A stretch of 62,000 nucleotides of DNA from Zygnema cylindricum (lineage: Eukaryota > Streptophyta > Zygnematophyceae > Zygnematales > Zygnemataceae). The stretch's first letter is position 1. The number at the start of each line of letters is the position of its first letter. The stretch lies in NCBI GenBank assembly GCA_037447655.1, contig JBBHKE010001185.1, forward strand, positions 20,911-82,910. Direction: 5' to 3'. The notes under the pieces were generated by a model. That model made no database searches. It saw only the letters and a program-made list of their open reading frames with translations, and had not been told where the DNA came from. Positions 61,732-62,000 of this stretch are shown here, piece by piece. The position numbers were made by a program, and so were the translations under genes.

Positions 61732-62000
61732 GGCGGAGGAAAAAGACAGGGGAAGGAGTTTCCCCCCAAAACCCTAAAAAAAACAATATTATCGACAAAA
61801 AATATTGTTTAGAACTTTTCGTATTAAATGAGATGATATGAGGTCCTTGCCATATAACACGTGTGATGTATTCGTACGATATTTAGACCAATGTGTACAA
61901 TGCCGTACCTACGGTTGGCATTCTAATGTATCGTATCGTACGTAACGGTTACAAATAGAGACCTGTTCTGTGAACACTGGTACTGTACGAAAAAGTACAG

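Overview
The window reads as nuclear DNA of a green-lineage (streptophyte-type) eukaryote. It is AT-rich, its genes are split by GT-AG introns, and it is crowded with microsatellites, MITEs and decayed retroelements. Four genes point to a plant or charophyte-like source: a P-class PPR protein, an ACR9/ACR10-type ACT-repeat protein, a YchJ/SEC-C protein with a transit-like N-terminus, and a plant-type RFC2. I cannot name the species. The genes I could close end in TGA (four), TAA (TTC39-like) and TAG (RFC2), so the standard genetic code applies. I found no rRNA, no CRISPR array and no operon-like organisation.

Layout. 236-4162(-): PPR gene running off the left edge. 4257-7200: MITEs, one hAT-like element and a tandem block carrying different inverted repeats. 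7565-13326: a decayed Ty1/copia element between long direct repeats, then a broken BED/hAT transposase. 13950-14900: nested MITEs. 15519-18573(-): unrecognised single-TM protein. 19757-21438: a non-autonomous hAT element with a second one inside it, ending 39 bp before the next start codon. 21478-25841(+): METTL13-like methyltransferase, five exons. 27768-34238(-): TTC39-like TPR protein, nine exons. 34239-38735: intergenic, with a three-element transposon cluster. 38736-42688(-): RFC2, seven exons, divergent from 43306-46290(+): YchJ/SEC-C protein, four exons. 46821-49180(-): dead non-LTR retrotransposon. 49694-50563: second copy of the inner hAT MITE. 50572-54720: intergenic repeats. 55133-60260(-): ACR9-like gene, with a possible 5' exon at 61542-61731.

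The coding regions were rebuilt exon by exon. In each reconstructed gene the exon phases add up and the joined protein matches its family. The genes are unrelated housekeeping or organelle-type functions and show no sign of acting as one system. The most unusual part is the ACR9-like gene. Its first coding exon is preceded by about seven diverged copies of its own 3' splice site. Its last codons are the first unit of a minisatellite that makes up the 3' flank. Its last intron is almost entirely a GGGAGA repeat of about 1.1 kb. The other strong result is a set of hAT-type MITEs with intact 8-bp target-site duplications, including one nested in another.
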